A stretch of DNA of 64,000 bases from Pandoraea sp. (GCF_004297875.1 NZ_SCSK01000035.1:186001-250000); one strand, 5' to 3'. Positions 13,154-23,021 are shown, counted from the first letter of the stretch. Translations and numbers: made by a program. Notes: generated by a model not told the origin, from the sequence alone.

Positions 13154-14862
13154 CGCAACTCGCCACACGCACCTACCCCACCGCTGCTGCCGAGGCGCTG
13201 ACCAACGCCGGTTTGCACCCGGTGCTGGCCCGCCTGTACGCAGCGCGCGGCATCACACAGGCCGTCGAAACCGAGAGCGGGCTGTCGCGCCTGCTACCGC
13301 CCTCCCAACTCAAAGGCATCGACCAGACCGCCGCCTTTTTGGCCGACGCGATCACCGCGCGGCGACGCATGCTGGTGGTGGCCGACTACGACTGCGACGG
13401 CGCCACGGCATGCGCGGTCGCGGTACGCGGACTGCGCGCGATGGGCGCGGACGTCGATTACCTGGTGCCCAACCGCTTCGAATACGGCTATGGCCTGACG
13501 CCTGAAATCGTCGCGCTGGCCGCGCGCCGGCCCGGCGGCGCGCCGGACGTGCTGATCACCGTCGACAACGGCATTGCCAGTCTCGACGGCGTCGCTGCGG
13601 CGCGGGCGCTGAGCATCGACGTCGTCGTCACCGACCATCACCTGCCCGGAGATGCGCTGCCGCCGGCGCGCTGCATCGTCAATCCCAATCAACCAGGCTG
13701 CACGTTCCCGAGCAAGCACCTTGCCGGCGTCGGCGTGATGTTCTATGTACTGCTGGCGTTGCGCGCGGAATTTCGCCAGCGCGGCCATTTCGATGCCGCC
13801 AGTCAGCCGCGTCTGGACGCCCTGCTCGACCTCGTCGCGCTGGGCACGGTCGCCGACGTGGTCAAGCTCGACAGCAACAACCGCATCCTGGTAGCGCAGG
13901 GCCTTTCCCGCATTCGCGCCGGACGAATGCAACCGGGCATCGCCGCACTGTTTCGGGCTGCCGGGCGCAACGCTCGCAACGCTGGCGGCTTCGATCTCGG
14001 CTTCGGCCTCGGGCCGCGCCTGAATGCGGCAGGCCGACTCGCCGATATGTCGCTGGGCATCGAATGCCTGCTCACCGACGACAGCGAACGTGCCTGGCAA
14101 CTGGCGCAGGAACTCGACGGCATGAACCGCGAGCGGCGCGAGATCGAGACCGGCATGCAGCAAGAGGCGCTGGCCGACCTGGCCCGCTTCGATCCCCGGC
14201 AGGCATCGACCCTGTGCGTGTTCAACGACACCTGGCACCAGGGCGTGATCGGCATCGTCGCGGCGCGCCTGAAAGAGAAATTCTATCGACCGACGATCGT
14301 TTTCGCACCGGGCGACGATGGTCTGGTCAAGGGCTCGGGTCGCTCGATTCCCGGCTTTCATCTGCGCGACGCGCTCGACCTGGTAACCAAGCGCGATCCG
14401 GGGCTCGTCCGCAAATTCGGCGGCCACGCGATGGCGGCCGGGCTGACCCTTCACGCCGGCGACGTCGACCGCTTCGCCACTGCATTCGAGGCAGTGGGTA
14501 GCGAGTGGCTGGATGAAAAAGCCCTCTCGCGAGTGATCGAAACCGACGGTGACCTCGACGACGAGACCTGCTTCTCGCCGTCCTTTGTCGAACTGCTCGA
14601 CAGCCAGGTGTGGGGCCAGGGATTTCCGCCGCCTGTGTTCTGCGGCGAATTCCAGGTGCTTTCGCAGACGTTGCTCAAGGACAAGCATCTGAAACTGCAA
14701 CTGAGCCGCCCCAGCCAGCCGCGCCAGCGCTACAACGCCATCTGGTTCAACCACAACTCACTGCTGCCCGAGCGCGCGCAGGTCGCTTATCGCCTGGCCA
14801 GCGATACCTTTAACGGCGCGGCGCGCGTGCAACTGATCGTCGAGTACGCGGCGGGCGCATAA
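13150..14862 (+). CDS. recJ: Single-stranded-DNA-specific exonuclease RecJ
   Basis: 5'-3' exonuclease on single-stranded DNA used in RecF-pathway recombination, mismatch repair and base excision repair. The start at 13150 overlaps the previous stop and gives 570 residues, the usual length. DHH-superfamily metal motifs are visible: [15 protein letters not shown] (about residue 75), VLITVDNG and VVTDHHLPG. The DHHA1 domain carries [12 protein letters not shown] (about 425), and the C-terminal OB-like part follows. Confidence 0.96.
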   Translation: MTQLATRTYPTAAAEALTNAGLHPVLARLYAARGITQAVETESGLSRLLPPSQLKGIDQTAAFLADAITARRRMLVVADYDCDGATACAVAVRGLRAMGADVDYLVPNRFEYGYGLTPEIVALAARRPGGAPDVLITVDNGIASLDGVAAARALSIDVVVTDHHLPGDALPPARCIVNPNQPGCTFPSKHLAGVGVMFYVLLALRAEFRQRGHFDAASQPRLDALLDLVALGTVADVVKLDSNNRILVAQGLSRIRAGRMQPGIAALFRAAGRNARNAGGFDLGFGLGPRLNAAGRLADMSLGIECLLTDDSERAWQLAQELDGMNRERREIETGMQQEALADLARFDPRQASTLCVFNDTWHQGVIGIVAARLKEKFYRPTIVFAPGDDGLVKGSGRSIPGFHLRDALDLVTKRDPGLVRKFGGHAMAAGLTLHAGDVDRFATAFEAVGSEWLDEKALSRVIETDGDLDDETCFSPSFVELLDSQVWGQGFPPPVFCGEFQVLSQTLLKDKHLKLQLSRPSQPRQRYNAIWFNHNSLLPERAQVAYRLASDTFNGAARVQLIVEYAAGA

Positions 14863-14933
14863 AAAGGCTTATTTGCAAGGGTTTCGCGCATCATTTCCCG
14901 CTTCGCGGGCGAAACCGGCTCGCATCGATCGGC

Positions 14934-14939
14934 TATAAT
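14934..14939 (+). promoter_or_regulatory. -10 hexamer upstream of prfB
   Basis: A perfect TATAAT lies 30 bases before the prfB start, preceded by GGC. No good -35 hexamer is visible at 16-18 bases, so this is a -10-driven promoter guess. The 106-base gap after recJ also contains a CCCGC/GCGGG mini-hairpin. Confidence 0.5.
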
Positions 14940-14968
14940 TTCTGTTTTTCCCGAACTGACAGCTGCTC

Positions 14969-16073
14969 ATGGAAGCCGAACGCCTCAACGCCATCGAAAC
15001 TTTGCTCGCCGACCTGCGCACCCGCGCCGGCGAGCTACGGGGGTATCTTTGACTACGATGCCAAGGAACAGCGTCTAGACTCCGTCAACCGGGAGCTCGA
15101 GGATCCGAACGTCTGGAACGATACCAAGCGCGCCCAGGAACTCGGCAAGGAAAAGAAGCAACTCGAAGGCGTCGTGCTCGCCTTGACCTCGCTCGACGAG
15201 GACCTGCGCAACACGCAGGACCTGTTCGATTTGGCGCGCGAGGAAGCTGACGAGGAAACGCTGCTCGCAGTCGAGGCCGACACCGCCGCGATTGCCCGCC
15301 GCGTCGGCGACATGGAGTTTCGCCGGATGTTCAACAATCCGGTCGACCCCAACAATTGCTTTCTGGACATCCAGGCCGGCGCTGGCGGCACCGAAGCCTG
15401 CGACTGGGCCGCCATGCTGCTGCGCCAGTACTTGCGATACTGCGAACGCAAGGGCTTCAAGACCGAGATCCTCGAGGAATCGGCCGGCGACGTAGCCGGC
15501 ATCAAGAGCGCGACGATCAAGGTCAACGGCGAATATGCGTACGGCTTCTTGCGTACCGAAACCGGCGTTCACCGGCTGGTGCGCAAGTCACCGTTCGATT
15601 CGTCGGGCGGCCGTCATACTTCGTTCTCGAGCGTGTTCGTTTACCCGGAGGTGGACGATTCGATCGAAATCGAAATCAATCCGGCCGATCTGCGCATCGA
15701 CACGTTCCGTGCCTCCGGCGCGGGCGGGCAGCACATCAACAAGACCGACTCGGCGGTGCGCATCACCCACTTGCCGACCGGCATCGTCGTGCAGTGCCAG
15801 AACGATCGCTCGCAGCACCGCAATCGCGCCGAGGCCATGGCGATGCTCAAATCGCGCCTGTTCGAGTTCGAACTGCGCAAGCGCCAGGCCGAGCAGGACA
15901 AACTCGAGTCGAGCAAGACCGACGTGGGCTGGGGTCATCAGATCCGCTCATACGTGCTCGATCAGTCGCGCATCAAGGATTTGCGCACCAACGTCGAGCT
16001 CAGCAATACGCGCGCAGTGCTCGACGGCGACCTGGATGACTTCATCGTCGCCAGCCTGAAGCAAGGGGTATGA
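14969..16073 (+). CDS. prfB: Peptide chain release factor 2 (programmed +1 frameshift)
   Basis: RF2 ends translation at UGA and UAA codons. The gene is in two frames: ATG at 14969 reads 27 codons to an in-frame TGA at 15050. A +1 slip at CTT TGA continues from GAC at 15051 to the stop at 16071. The joined product is about 367 residues, the normal RF2 length. The UGA-recognition tripeptide SPF is in [12 protein letters not shown], and the peptidyl-release GGQ motif is in [13 protein letters not shown]. The coordinates cover both frames. It is followed by an overlapping ivy-like gene. Confidence 0.97.
15038..15053 (+). promoter_or_regulatory. RF2 autoregulatory frameshift site
   Basis: The sequence CGGGGGTATCTTTGAC matches the canonical RF2 slip site: a Shine-Dalgarno-like G-run, then CTT, then TGA followed by C. 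Low RF2 slows termination at TGA and favours the +1 slip. The base before the five Gs is C, where the usual site has A (AGGGGG), so the internal Shine-Dalgarno pairing is slightly weaker. Confidence 0.95.
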
Positions 16074-16591
16074 CGATGCGGCGGCTGTTATGCGTACTGG
16101 CATTGGCAGGGCTGGGCATCGCCAGCGCGCATGCCAGCCGCATGAGCCTGCCGGCCTCGGCCACGTCGTCGGACTGCGCCGGGCTGGCGCATGATGACGG
16201 CAAACTCGCTGGCGAGGCATCCGGCCCGTACTTGCACGACTTGCTGAAAATGCCAATATTCGCCGACGCGTACCGACAACTGATCGCTGGGGCGGCCCTG
16301 CCCGAGTGGGTCAGGACAGGCGGCACGTCGACGCCGGCGCAGCGGGTACAGGTCAACGGCAAGCCATGGCTGTTGACCGAAAGCTGCAAGCCTCACGATT
16401 GCCCGAGCGAGCACGTCCACGTCCTGTTCGAGCCACGCTCGAACACCATGGTGGGCATGTTCGTTCGCGATCCTGGCGCCGCGCCGCAAGCCTCGATGCA
16501 TCATGAGGACAAGACTGAACTGATCTGGCTGGGTGCGCCCGACGGCCAGATGAAAAACGCGCTACTGCACGCGCTTCGCTTTACCGAATAA
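16070..16591 (+). CDS. ivy: Ivy-family periplasmic lysozyme inhibitor
   Basis: About 173 residues with a signal peptide (residues 1-22, ending AHA). The diagnostic Ivy loop CKPHDC is present near residue 105; in known Ivy proteins this disulfide-closed loop inserts into the active site of C-type lysozymes. Two further features fit the family: an LPEWV stretch before the loop and a C-terminal LHALRF. Expected to act in the periplasm, protecting peptidoglycan from host or amoebal lysozyme or controlling lytic transglycosylases. The start overlaps the prfB stop (ATGA), an unusual partner. A second ATG six bases later is equally possible. Confidence 0.85.
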   Translation: MTMRRLLCVLALAGLGIASAHASRMSLPASATSSDCAGLAHDDGKLAGEASGPYLHDLLKMPIFADAYRQLIAGAALPEWVRTGGTSTPAQRVQVNGKPWLLTESCKPHDCPSEHVHVLFEPRSNTMVGMFVRDPGAAPQASMHHEDKTELIWLGAPDGQMKNALLHALRFTE

Positions 16592-16599
16592 AACTCTCC

Positions 16600-18141
16600 A
16601 TGCCGCCCATGACCGACTCCCGCAACACCCCCCCAGATGCCCCAGAGGCGCTAGACGAAAACCAGATCATCGCCGAGCGCCGCGAGAAGCTGCAAGCGAT
16701 TCGGGCCGCTGGCGTAGCCTACCCCAACGACTTTCGGCCCACCGACCATGCCGGCGACCTGCATGCGCGTTTTGGCTCGGTCACCAAGGAAGAGCTCGAG
16801 GCGCAGCAGCATGCTGTCGCAGTGGCCGGCCGCATGATGCTCAAGCGAGTCATGGGCAAGGCCAGCTTCGCCACCGTGCAGGATGCCACGGGTCAGATTC
16901 AGTTCTTCATCAGCGCCGAGGATGTCGGAGCGCAAACCCAGACGGCCTTCAAGCACTGGGACATGGGCGACATCATTGCCGCGCGCGGCGTGCTGTTCCG
17001 CACCAACAAGGGCGAACTGTCGGTGCGCGTCAAGGAACTGCGCCTGCTGTCGAAGGCATTGCGCCCGTTGCCGGACAAATTCCACGGGCTGGCAGATCAG
17101 GAAACGCGTTATCGCCAGCGCTATGTCGACCTGATCGTATCGCCCGAGACGCGAGCGACGTTCGCCGCGCGCACCAGGGCGATCGCCTCGATCCGCAAAT
17201 ACATGGCCGACGCCGACTTCATGGAAGTCGAAACGCCGATGCTGCACGTGATTCCCGGCGGTGCCGCGGCCAAGCCGTTCATTACCCACCACAATGCGCT
17301 GGACATGGATATGTACCTGCGCATCGCGCCGGAACTGTATCTCAAGCGGCTGATCGTCGGTGGATTTGAACGCGTATTCGAGATCAATCGCAATTTCCGC
17401 AATGAGGGCGTATCGCCGCGCCACAATCCGGAATTCACGATGATGGAGTTCTATGCAGCCTATACCGATTACACATGGCTGATGGATTTCACTGAAAACC
17501 TGATCCGCCAGGCTGCGACCGACGCACACGGCTCGGCGAGCATCGAATACCAAGGCCGCGCACTGGATTTCTCCCAACCGTTTCACCGCCTGACCATTTG
17601 CGCCGCGATCCAGAAGTACGCGCCGCACTACACGGACGCGCAATTGCAGGATGCCGCATTCCTGCGCACCGAACTCAAGAAATTCGGTGTCGATACGCAA
17701 GCCGCCAATTTTCTCAATGCCGGGCTCGGCGCGCTCCAGTTGGCGCTGTTCGAGGAGACGGCGGAGAGTCAGTTGTGGGAACCCACCTTCATCGTCGATT
17801 ACCCGGTCGAAGTATCGCCGCTGGCGCGCGCCTCGGATCGAATCCCCGGCGTCACCGAACGCTTCGAACTGTTCATTACCGGACGTGAAATCGCCAACGG
17901 GTTCTCCGAGCTCAACGATCCGGAAGACCAGGCCGCACGGTTTCGCAAACAGGTCGAGCAGAAGGATGCGGGCGACGAGGAGGCGATGTTCTATGACGCC
18001 GACTACATCCGTGCACTCGAATATGGCATGCCGCCGACCGGTGGTTGCGGCATCGGCATCGACCGCCTGGTCATGCTGCTGACCAACAGTCCAAACATTC
18101 GTGACGTGATTCTGTTTCCTCACATGCGCAGGGAAGACTGA
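16600..18141 (+). CDS. lysS: Lysyl-tRNA synthetase, class II
   Basis: Charges tRNA-Lys. The 513 residues have an N-terminal OB-fold anticodon-binding domain (about 60-165) and a class II catalytic core: motif 1 around [15 protein letters not shown], motif 2 [20 protein letters not shown], and motif 3 [13 protein letters not shown] near the C-terminus. A second in-frame ATG at 16609 is a possible start. It begins 8 bases after the ivy-like gene, and a terminator hairpin follows at 18165. Confidence 0.98.
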   Translation: MPPMTDSRNTPPDAPEALDENQIIAERREKLQAIRAAGVAYPNDFRPTDHAGDLHARFGSVTKEELEAQQHAVAVAGRMMLKRVMGKASFATVQDATGQIQFFISAEDVGAQTQTAFKHWDMGDIIAARGVLFRTNKGELSVRVKELRLLSKALRPLPDKFHGLADQETRYRQRYVDLIVSPETRATFAARTRAIASIRKYMADADFMEVETPMLHVIPGGAAAKPFITHHNALDMDMYLRIAPELYLKRLIVGGFERVFEINRNFRNEGVSPRHNPEFTMMEFYAAYTDYTWLMDFTENLIRQAATDAHGSASIEYQGRALDFSQPFHRLTICAAIQKYAPHYTDAQLQDAAFLRTELKKFGVDTQAANFLNAGLGALQLALFEETAESQLWEPTFIVDYPVEVSPLARASDRIPGVTERFELFITGREIANGFSELNDPEDQAARFRKQVEQKDAGDEEAMFYDADYIRALEYGMPPTGGCGIGIDRLVMLLTNSPNIRDVILFPHMRRED

Positions 18142-18164
18142 GCCCCATCTCGGCAACTCCGTCA

Positions 18165-18191
18165 GGGCGGCCCCGGCCGCCCTTTTTATTC
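18165..18191 (+). terminator. Rho-independent terminator after lysS
   Basis: GGGCGGC-CCCG-GCCGCCC, a perfect 7-bp stem with a 4-base loop, is followed by TTTTTATT. It lies 24 bases after the lysS stop and should end the prfB-ivy-lysS transcript. The rest of 18192-18495 has no gene. It holds a smaller GCGGCC/GGCCGC hairpin without a T-run near 18285, a distant 10-bp inverted repeat, and the direct repeat listed next. Confidence 0.85.
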
Positions 18192-18376
18192 TTGCGCGCC
18201 AGTCCTCGCGGCACGGCCTGTCCGGCAAGCGTCCGACGGGCGCCGCGCCCGCGAGACCGGCGTCGAATTTGTAACCGTTTCTGAGCGGCCATCGGGGCCG
18301 CCCCGTCGCGTCCATTGTGTAGCCCTTGTCGCTTCGCCCGTCATGGCGCTTGGCTGATACCGCACGGCCGGCAGGC

Positions 18377-18392
18377 TTACAACCCGTTACAA
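18377..18392 (+). promoter_or_regulatory. TTACAA direct repeat, candidate regulator site
   Basis: TTACAA occurs at 18377 and again at 18387, a 10-base step (one helical turn), about 105 bases before the start of the glycine-zipper gene. Tandem hexamers at this spacing are typical of OmpR/PhoB-family response regulators; that assignment is inference. The right-hand copy also belongs to an inverted repeat, AATTTGTAAC at 18266-18275 and GTTACAAATT at 18386-18395. Confidence 0.35.
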
Positions 18393-18495
18393 ATTGAAAC
18401 CATCGGCGTTCCGCAATTCACCGACACTTACGCCAAGCCAGCCCTCCCAATCAGGCTGGTACCAAAAGAATATGGAATACGCGGGAGAATCTATT

Positions 18496-19092
18496 ATGGA
18501 TACCAACAACTCATCACGCCGCCTGCACCCGCTGGTGGCGACCGCGGCCGGCGCGGTATTGGTCGCAAGTCTGGTCGCGGTGGCCGCCATCACCGGCGTG
18601 CTGCCCAAAGCACTGGGCACGAACGGTCCCACGCCTACGGTGACACAGGCAGGGAGCACGCCGCAACCGACTTCGCCGCGCACCGCAGAGCAGAACGCTG
18701 CCCAGGCGCGTGCGCGCGAAGTCCAGGAGGCCCGCGCCCATCAGCGAGCCAGCGTCTGCAGCGTCTGCGGCACCGTTGCCTCGGTCACCCCGGTGCGCAC
18801 GCAAGGCACCAGTACGGGTATCGGGGCCATCGGCGGGGCACTGGCTGGCGGTCTGCTCGGCAATCAGTTCGGCGCCGGCAACGGTCGCGCGGCCATGACG
18901 GTCGTGGGCGCCGTGGGCGGCGGCCTGGCCGGTAACGAAGTCGAAAAGAATATGCGGTCGGAAACCTATTATCGAGTCAGCGTCCACATGGACAATGGCA
19001 CCTGGCGCAGCTTCAACTACCGCAGTGCTCCCGGCGTGCAGCCGGGCACCCGCGTGCGACTGGAGAATGGCAGGCTGGTGCTGGCCGGATAA
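18496..19092 (+). CDS. Glycine-zipper 2TM-domain protein (17 kDa surface-antigen type)
   Basis: 198 residues starting at the ATG at 18496, with GGGAG 9 bases upstream as ribosome-binding site. An N-terminal hydrophobic anchor (about 14-38) is followed by a Pro/Thr/Gln linker and a CSVCGTV pair of cysteines. The glycine-zipper 2TM domain (about 113-155; Gly at alternating spacing in IGAIGGALAGGLLGNQFG and VGAVGGGLAGNEVEK) is followed by a small C-terminal beta domain. This is the layout of envelope proteins related to the SlyB/17 kDa antigen. The exact role is unknown. Confidence 0.85.
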   Translation: MDTNNSSRRLHPLVATAAGAVLVASLVAVAAITGVLPKALGTNGPTPTVTQAGSTPQPTSPRTAEQNAAQARAREVQEARAHQRASVCSVCGTVASVTPVRTQGTSTGIGAIGGALAGGLLGNQFGAGNGRAAMTVVGAVGGGLAGNEVEKNMRSETYYRVSVHMDNGTWRSFNYRSAPGVQPGTRVRLENGRLVLAG

Positions 19093-19110
19093 TGTCCGGC
19101 GGGCTCGCGG

Positions 19111-19148
19111 TAATAAAAAGGCGATCCTGCGGGATCGCCTTTTTATTA
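19111..19148. terminator. Bidirectional terminator between glycine-zipper gene and iscX
   Basis: A perfect 17-bp inverted repeat, TAATAAAAAGGCGATCC-TGCG-GGATCGCCTTTTTATTA. The A-run on the left and the T-run on the right let it act on both strands. It lies between two converging genes, 18 bases after the plus-strand stop and 26 bases after the iscX stop. Confidence 0.93.
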
Positions 19149-19174
19149 TCCAACGCCGCGGCTGCGGAAGAAGC

Positions 19175-19369
19175 TCAGCGCGCTTCGTCGATCCAGGCCA
19201 TTTGAATCGCCTCGAGAATCTTCTCCCCTGAGTGCTTCGGATCGTCGTCGAAGCCCTCCAGCGATATCACCCAGTTATGCAAATCGGTGAATCGCACATA
19301 ACGTGGATCGACGTCGGGATGGGTCTCGTACAGCGCAATCGCAATGTCCAACGTATCGGTCCATTTCAT
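19175..19369 (-). CDS. iscX: Fe-S assembly protein IscX
   Basis: A 64-residue acidic protein with the IscX pattern: [32 protein letters not shown] and a closing [13 protein letters not shown]. In known systems it binds IscS and tunes cluster assembly according to iron. It is the last gene of the ISC block, 50 bases after fdx, and is followed by a strong terminator. Confidence 0.95.
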   Translation of the reverse strand: MKWTDTLDIAIALYETHPDVDPRYVRFTDLHNWVISLEGFDDDPKHSGEKILEAIQMAWIDEAR

Positions 19370-19419
19370 CGTAATTTCTCCTCAAGCTGCCACATCCGCG
19401 GGAATTCCCGCGGCAACGA

Positions 19420-19761
19420 TCAATGATTTTCCTTGGCGTGGTTGATCGAGTATTTCGGAATCTCGATGACCAGCTCGGCATCCTCAGGCACGATCGCCTG
19501 GCACGACAGGCGGGAGGTGGGTTCCAGACCCCAGGCGCGGTCAAGCAGATCTTCCTCGTCATCCTCGGCGGGCTCCAGGGTATCGAACCCTTCGCGCACG
19601 ACCACGTGACAGGTAGTGCAGGCACACGATTTCTCGCATGCGTGTTCGATTTCGATGCCGTTCTCGAGCAACGTATCGCAAATGCTCTTGCCCGGCTGAA
19701 CTTCCAACACGGCGCCTTCCGGGCAGAGTTCGACGTGGGGTAATACAACGATTTGTGACAT
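19420..19761 (-). CDS. fdx: ISC-type [2Fe-2S] ferredoxin
   Basis: Small electron carrier that supplies electrons to ISC cluster assembly. The 113 residues include the adrenodoxin-type ligand set: the first three cysteines lie in HACEKSCACTTCHVVV (about residues 41-56) and the fourth in RLSCQAIV about 35 residues later. The normal gene order hscA-fdx-iscX is kept; hscA ends 49 bases upstream. Confidence 0.97.
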   Translation of the reverse strand: MSQIVVLPHVELCPEGAVLEVQPGKSICDTLLENGIEIEHACEKSCACTTCHVVVREGFDTLEPAEDDEEDLLDRAWGLEPTSRLSCQAIVPEDAELVIEIPKYSINHAKENH

Positions 19762-19810
19762 TTTTAGGGGTCCGCAGTTTCTTACACTCGAATCGGCGAG
19801 AATCGGCCGT

Positions 19811-21682
19811 CTACGTATCCAGGTCGTTCACCTTGCGTCCGGCCAGCGCGGCCCGGATGCTCTTGTCCATTCGGCGCGCCGCAAAATCCTCTGTGGCTCG
19901 GGCAAGCGCGTCGATGCCATCCTTGATCGCCAGATGATCGGTGCCGGTCGCCAGCGCCCGCAAGGCAGCGATTTGCGCGTCGATGCGTGCGCGCTCAGCC
20001 GCATCGAGTAGATCATGATCGGCGTCCAACGCGCTCTCGGTCGCGGCGATCAAGCGCTCGGCCTCGACCTGCTCTTCTCTCAGGGCGCGTGCGCGCATGT
20101 CGACCTCGGCAGCACTGAAACTGTCCTGCAGCATGCGCGCGATATCATCGTCGGCCAGCCCGTAGGACGGCTTGACCACGATCGACGCTTCCACGCCCGA
20201 GTGAATTTCCTGAGCCACCACCGAGAGCAGGCCGTCAGCGTCGACCTGGTAGGTCACGCGAATCCGGGCCGCGCCGGCAGCCATGGGCGGGATGCCGCGT
20301 AACTCGAACCGCGCCAGCGAGCGGCAGTCGTCGGCAAGTTCGCGCTCGCCTTGCAGCACGTGGATGGCCATTGCCGTCTGGCCGTCCTTGAAGGTGGTGA
20401 ATTCCTGGGCGCGCGCGACCGGAATGGTCGAGTTGCGGGGAATGATCTTTTCCACCAGGCCACCCATCGTTTCCACGCCGAGCGACAGCGGAATCACATC
20501 GAGCAGCAGCCAATCGTCACCGGGCGCGCGATTACCCGCCAGCAGATTGGCCTGAATCGCCGCGCCCAGCGCGACCACCTGATCAGGGTCGAGATCGGTC
20601 AACGGCGGCTGGCCGAAGAACTCGCCGACTGCGGCACGCACATGCGGCATGCGCGTCGCGCCGCCCACCAGCACGACGCCCTTGACCTCTTGCGCGCCAA
20701 TGCCGGCATCGCGCAGCGCCTTGCGCATCGGTCCGATGGTTTTCTGCACCAAAGGCCTGGTCAACTCGACGAATTGCGCAGCGCTGATCGTCAGACTCAC
20801 AGTCCGACCGTCACTGAGCGTCGCCGCGACGCTGGTCTGCTCTTTTGAAGACAGTGCCTCCTTGGCCGTGCGCGCCTGGTTCAACAGTTGGCGCACGTCC
20901 TGCGGCGCGAGCACTGCCGGCAAACCAGCCTCGGCAAGAATCCAGCGATAGAGTGCCTGATCGAAATCGTCGCCGCCAAGCGCGGAGTCGCCGCCCGCGG
21001 CCAGCACTTCGAACACCCCCTTGGTCAGACGCAGGATGGAAATGTCAAACGTGCCGCCGCCCAGGTCGTATACCGCATAGAGACCTTCGACACCGTTGTC
21101 GAGTCCATACGCAAGCGCCGCGGCCGTCGGCTCGTTGAGCAGGCGCAGCACATTCAGCCCCGCCAGTTGCGCGGCATCCTTGGTAGCCTGGCGTTGGGCG
21201 TCATCGAAATACGCGGGCACCGTGATTACCGCGCCCAACAGTTCGTCGCCGAGCGAATCCTCCGCGCGCTGGCGCAATGTGGCGAGGATTTCCGCCGACA
21301 CTTCGACCGGGCTCTTGACGCCACCGGCTGTGCGCAACTGCACCATGCCGGGAGCGTCGACGAAATCATAAGGCGCGTTGTCGGCGTCGACGACATCGGC
21401 CAGGCCGCGCCCCATGAAGCGCTTGACCGAGACGATCGTATTGCGCGGATCTTCAACCGCGGCGTCCTTCGCCGCATGTCCGATATGCGTGCGGCCGCCA
21501 GCCAGATAGCGCACCACCGAGGGCAACAGGACCCTGCCCGCTTCGTCGGGCAGAACTTCGGCCACGCCATTGCGCACCGTCGCCACCAGCGAGTGCGTAG
21601 TTCCCAGATCGATGCCCACCGCCAGACGCCGTTGATGCGGCGCGGGGGACATCCCCGGTTCGGAAATTTGTAATAACGCCAT
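19811..21682 (-). CDS. hscA: Hsp70-type chaperone HscA
   Basis: Specialised Hsp70 that, with HscB, helps release clusters from IscU by binding its LPPVK motif. The 623 residues have an N-terminal actin-like ATPase domain ([14 protein letters not shown] at about 22, [25 protein letters not shown]) and a C-terminal substrate-binding domain. At its length and in this operon it is HscA rather than DnaK. It begins 101 bases after hscB. Confidence 0.97.
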   Translation of the reverse strand: MALLQISEPGMSPAPHQRRLAVGIDLGTTHSLVATVRNGVAEVLPDEAGRVLLPSVVRYLAGGRTHIGHAAKDAAVEDPRNTIVSVKRFMGRGLADVVDADNAPYDFVDAPGMVQLRTAGGVKSPVEVSAEILATLRQRAEDSLGDELLGAVITVPAYFDDAQRQATKDAAQLAGLNVLRLLNEPTAAALAYGLDNGVEGLYAVYDLGGGTFDISILRLTKGVFEVLAAGGDSALGGDDFDQALYRWILAEAGLPAVLAPQDVRQLLNQARTAKEALSSKEQTSVAATLSDGRTVSLTISAAQFVELTRPLVQKTIGPMRKALRDAGIGAQEVKGVVLVGGATRMPHVRAAVGEFFGQPPLTDLDPDQVVALGAAIQANLLAGNRAPGDDWLLLDVIPLSLGVETMGGLVEKIIPRNSTIPVARAQEFTTFKDGQTAMAIHVLQGERELADDCRSLARFELRGIPPMAAGAARIRVTYQVDADGLLSVVAQEIHSGVEASIVVKPSYGLADDDIARMLQDSFSAAEVDMRARALREEQVEAERLIAATESALDADHDLLDAAERARIDAQIAALRALATGTDHLAIKDGIDALARATEDFAARRMDKSIRAALAGRKVNDLDT

Positions 21683-21783
21683 AATTCACTTGCTTCGGGC
21701 CGGCGGCATGTTTCAGCCGGTCTCGTTAATCGGTCCGCGTCACGATAGCGCCAAGCCCGCCGCTGCGAGCCCATACACCATCG

Positions 21784-22350
21784 TCACGCCAAATCTTCCA
21801 GACGCTCTATGCGCTGCACAATTTCCTGCTCGGCCCGCTCGATAAACATCAACTGCCGCACCGCCTCGGCCGCCGGCTGATACGCCTTGCTGTCGAGCCA
21901 CTCGCCAAGCTTCTGGTACCGTGCGCGCTTTTCGTCGCGCAACTCGTCCAGCAATCGCTCCAGCGCACCGGGATTGCCCGCGGAAACCGCATCGTCGATG
22001 GTCTCGCGCCATTCCATTTGCTGCATCAGAAACGCCGGCGCCATCGCGGTATTGCTCTCGGCCGCCACGTCGACGCCGTGCAAGCCAAGCATATATACCG
22101 CCCGCTTGAGCGGCTGGCGCAAGGTCTGGAACGCCTCGTTGGCCTGTGCCGCCCACTGCATGGCCGCGCGCCGCTGCGCCGCGCCGGCATTGGCAAAACG
22201 GTCAGGGTGGACTTGCCCCTGCACGGCACGGTAAGCACTTTCCAGCGCCGCCACATCGACCGCGAAGCACTGCGGTAAGCCGAACAGTTCAAAGTAATCG
22301 CCCTTGAGCGCGTTCGTCGTTCCTGAAGTCGTTCCTGAATTTTGTGCCAT
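21784..22350 (-). CDS. hscB: J-domain co-chaperone HscB
   Basis: Partner of HscA that brings IscU to it. The 188 residues contain an N-terminal J domain with the HPD tripeptide in [12 protein letters not shown] (about residue 50), and a C-terminal three-helix IscU-binding domain. About 15 Ser/Thr/Asn-rich residues precede the start of the J domain. The next gene upstream (DUF3565-like) ends 87 bases away, and a terminator-like hairpin lies in that gap, so hscB may need its own promoter or readthrough. Confidence 0.95.
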   Translation of the reverse strand: MAQNSGTTSGTTNALKGDYFELFGLPQCFAVDVAALESAYRAVQGQVHPDRFANAGAAQRRAAMQWAAQANEAFQTLRQPLKRAVYMLGLHGVDVAAESNTAMAPAFLMQQMEWRETIDDAVSAGNPGALERLLDELRDEKRARYQKLGEWLDSKAYQPAAEAVRQLMFIERAEQEIVQRIERLEDLA

Positions 22351-22383
22351 GCCACCCCACTGTCGTTACTGCATACGCCCCAG

Positions 22384-22407
22384 AAAAAAAGCGGCTGTCG
22401 CCGCCTT
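22384..22407 (-). terminator. Terminator-like hairpin inside the ISC gene block
   Basis: Read on the minus strand: AAGGCGGC-GACA-GCCGC followed by seven Ts. The stem is 5 bp of GC with an additional AA/TT extension across one bulged base. It lies 31 bases after the DUF3565-like stop and 33 bases before hscB. It would terminate or attenuate transcription between iscRSUA and hscBA-fdx-iscX. Confidence 0.7.
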
Positions 22408-22437
22408 GATTCGTTGCCTGGCACCTGCGTGGCGCCG

Positions 22438-22662
22438 TCATTCCTCGCCCCGCACCTGCCATGTGTCGGCCGGCTCGCCAAGTTCGCATTTCCGGCAGTA
22501 CAGCACACTGCCGATGCGGGCCTCGCGCGCCTGCGCCGATTGGGTCCACGGGCGATTTTGCCAGGGTGGATCATGACGCACATGCTGGCCATGTCCGCAG
22601 GCCAACTCGGCCACCCAGTGCCCTTCGTCGTCAAGGTGAAAGCCGATGATCCGGCGCGGCAC
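22438..22662 (-). CDS. DUF3565-like small protein between iscA and hscB
   Basis: A small protein with RRIIGFHLDDEGHWVAELACGHGQHVRHDPPWQNRPW and a later YCRKCELGEP, recalling the DUF3565 family. Cys and His residues (CGHGQHVRH, CRKC) suggest a metal site. The GTG start at 22662 puts it 16 bases after iscA and begins the conserved part at once. An ATG at 22713 would give 91 residues but overlap iscA by 35 bases with an unconvincing N-terminus. Its place inside the ISC block suggests, but does not show, a link to Fe-S metabolism. Confidence 0.68.
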   Translation of the reverse strand: MPRRIIGFHLDDEGHWVAELACGHGQHVRHDPPWQNRPWTQSAQAREARIGSVLYCRKCELGEPADTWQVRGEE

Positions 22663-22678
22663 GCCGGTCGGTGACGGG

Positions 22679-23002
22679 TCAGACGCGGAACGACTCACCG
22701 CAACCGCACTCATCCTTGACGTTGGGATTGTTGAAGCGAAAACCTTCGTTCAATCCCTCGCGCGCAAAGTCGAGTTCCGTGCCATCGATATAAGGCAGGC
22801 TTTTCGGATCGACGATGACCTTCACGCCGTGGCATTCGAACACTTCGTCATGCGGCTCGATGTCATCGGCATACTCCAGCTTATATGCCAGGCCGGAGCA
22901 TCCTGTCGTTTTCACGCCCAGTCGCAGGCCCACGCCCTTGCCACGCCGCGTCAGATAGCGCGATACATGCTGCGCGGCCTTCTCGGTCAATGTAATTGCC
23001 AT
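22679..23002 (-). CDS. iscA: A-type Fe-S carrier IscA
   Basis: Carries iron or assembled clusters to target proteins. 107 residues with the three A-type cysteines: [13 protein letters not shown] around residue 35, and the CGCGESF tail. It begins 19 bases after iscU in the same direction. Confidence 0.96.
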   Translation of the reverse strand: MAITLTEKAAQHVSRYLTRRGKGVGLRLGVKTTGCSGLAYKLEYADDIEPHDEVFECHGVKVIVDPKSLPYIDGTELDFAREGLNEGFRFNNPNVKDECGCGESFRV

Positions 23003-23021
23003 ATCGAATCCGCCAGTTCGA

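Noticed and set aside
13294..14754. 486-codon open frame opposite recJ
   Set aside because: Shadow of recJ caused by high GC at third positions.
14969..15052. Possible broken prfB with an early stop
   Set aside because: The TGA is the programmed RF2 frameshift stop; the full slip site is present.
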